From: Flavobacteriaceae bacterium
GTDB taxonomy: Bacteria; Bacteroidota; Bacteroidia; Flavobacteriales; Flavobacteriaceae
Reading direction: 5' to 3'
Assembly (NCBI GenBank): GCA_023145595.1
Contig: JAGLDM010000112.1
Coordinates: 1 to 5,114, forward strand
DNA: 5,114 nt
Each line of letters begins with the position of its first letter. The first letter of the stretch is position 1. Shown piece by piece: positions 4,247 through 5,114 of this stretch. Position numbers and translations under genes: made by a program. The notes under the pieces were generated by a model that was given only the letters and a program-made list of their open reading frames with translations, searched no databases and had not been told where the DNA came from.

Positions 4247-5114
4247 GAATATCCTCAAAAAAGACATATTAAATGCCCTTGAAAGCATTACCGCTCCTGG
4301 TGAAGGAAGAAGTTTGGTTGAAAGCAATTCAGTAAAAAACATTGTGATTTTTGACAAAGAAGTCCTAATTGATGTTGAAATCGGAAATCCTACTTTACAG
4401 GCAAAAAAGCGAGTAGAAGTAGACATCATGAAAGTCATTCATGAAAAAGTACATCCAAAAGCCGATGTAAAAGTTAATGTTACTGCTGTTGTGGTTGAAA
4501 AACCTAAAAACGAAATTAAAGGAAAAGAAATTCCAGGCATAAAAAACATCATCGCAATCGCCTCTGGAAAAGGAGGTGTTGGCAAATCTACCATCACAGC
4601 TAATGTGGCGGTAAGTTTGGCGAAAATGGGATTTAGCGTTGGGATTCTAGATGCCGATGTATATGGGCCATCTATTCATTTAATGTTTGACGTTGCCAAT
4701 GAAAAACCGCAATCGGTGAATGTAGATGGACGTGCAAAAATGAAACCTATAGAAAACCATGGAGTTAAAATTTTATCTCTTGGTTTTTTCACACAACCTA
4801 ATCAAGCTGTTATTTGGAGAGGCGCATTGGCTTCAAAAGCATTAAACCAACTAATTTTTGATGGAGCTTGGGGTGAACTAGATTTTTTATTAATCGACTT
4901 ACCTCCTGGCACAGGTGATATTCACCTATCTATAGTACAAGCCTTACCTATAGCTGGGGCCGTAATTGTAAGCACGCCTCAAAACATTGCTTTAGCAGAT
5001 GCTCGCAAAGGGGTTGCAATGTTTAAGCAAGAAAGTATCAACGTGCCCGTTTTAGGTATTATTGAAAACATGAGTTACTTCACTCCTGAAGAATTACCTA
5101 ATAATAAATATTAT
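4245..5114 (+). CDS. mrp: Mrp/ApbC (Nbp35-type) P-loop ATPase, iron-sulfur carrier family (runs off right edge)
   Basis: The first 290 residues of a protein that is usually about 375 long in this group are visible. Residues 1-85 form the MIP18/DUF59 domain (ITAPGEGRSLVE at 15-26, then the VEVDIMKVIHEKV helix at 57-69). A linker leads to the MinD/Mrp ATPase domain from about residue 99. The deviant Walker A GKGGVGKST is at 108-116, with the signature lysine Lys109. DADVYGPS is at 136-143 and the Walker B/switch II segment IDLPPGTGD at 217-225. ENMSYF at 274-279 is where the family normally continues into a CxxC cluster-binding motif; here it continues TPEELPNNKYY. No cysteine occurs anywhere in residues 1-290, including the DUF59 domain. 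The family's assigned job is to assemble or carry [4Fe-4S] clusters to apoproteins in the cytosol; whether this variant binds a cluster is open. The ATG at 4245 fits the family N-terminus and follows a -7 element. Confidence 0.95.
   Translation, partial: MNILKKDILNALESITAPGEGRSLVESNSVKNIVIFDKEVLIDVEIGNPTLQAKKRVEVDIMKVIHEKVHPKADVKVNVTAVVVEKPKNEIKGKEIPGIKNIIAIASGKGGVGKSTITANVAVSLAKMGFSVGILDADVYGPSIHLMFDVANEKPQSVNVDGRAKMKPIENHGVKILSLGFFTQPNQAVIWRGALASKALNQLIFDGAWGELDFLLIDLPPGTGDIHLSIVQALPIAGAVIVSTPQNIALADARKGVAMFKQESINVPVLGIIENMSYFTPEELPNNKYY

Noticed and set aside
4196..4438. Minus-strand open frame of 80 codons over the start of mrp
   Set aside because: It overlaps the conserved DUF59 domain of mrp and its promoter, with no family resemblance of its own.

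Overview
The window looks like ordinary chromosomal DNA of a low-GC member of the Bacteroidota, most likely class Flavobacteriia. Evidence for this: AT-rich sequence throughout; no Shine-Dalgarno-like sequences ahead of the genes; short leaders; several matches to the Bacteroidota -7 promoter element TAnnTTTG; and the gene pair DUF6427/DUF6341 next to trmB, which as far as I recall is a flavobacterial arrangement. I see no insertion sequence, integrase, tRNA, rRNA, CRISPR array or clear compositional break.

Layout. Positions 1-3103 are read leftward. They hold, in transcription order, a DUF6427-type membrane protein (3103-2180), an EamA/DMT-family permease (2105-1212), yicC (1170-313) and the first 104 codons of gmk (313-1, running off the left edge). 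Positions 3146-5114 are read rightward: a 65-residue one-helix membrane protein of DUF6341 type (3146-3343), trmB for tRNA m7G46 methyltransferase (GTG start, 3380-4054), a 190-base non-coding gap, and the first 290 codons of an Mrp/ApbC (Nbp35-type) P-loop ATPase (4245-5114, running off the right edge).

The genes are mostly housekeeping: guanine nucleotide phosphorylation (gmk), RNA turnover (yicC), tRNA modification (trmB) and iron-sulfur cluster handling (mrp). Two are membrane proteins with no assigned function and one is a transporter of unknown substrate. yicC and gmk overlap by one base (TAATG) and are probably translationally coupled. DUF6341 and trmB are probably co-transcribed.

The most interesting structure is the 42-base divergent intergenic region at 3104-3145. 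Its core is a perfect 16-bp palindrome made of two abutting, opposite-facing TAnnTTTG elements. The matching -33 boxes lie inside the first codons of the opposing genes, both of which begin Met-Ile-Ala-Asn. The two promoters should therefore be mutually exclusive. The second point is that the visible 290 residues of Mrp contain no cysteine at all, including at the usual CxxC cluster-binding site. I found no convincing undescribed defence or mobile system here.
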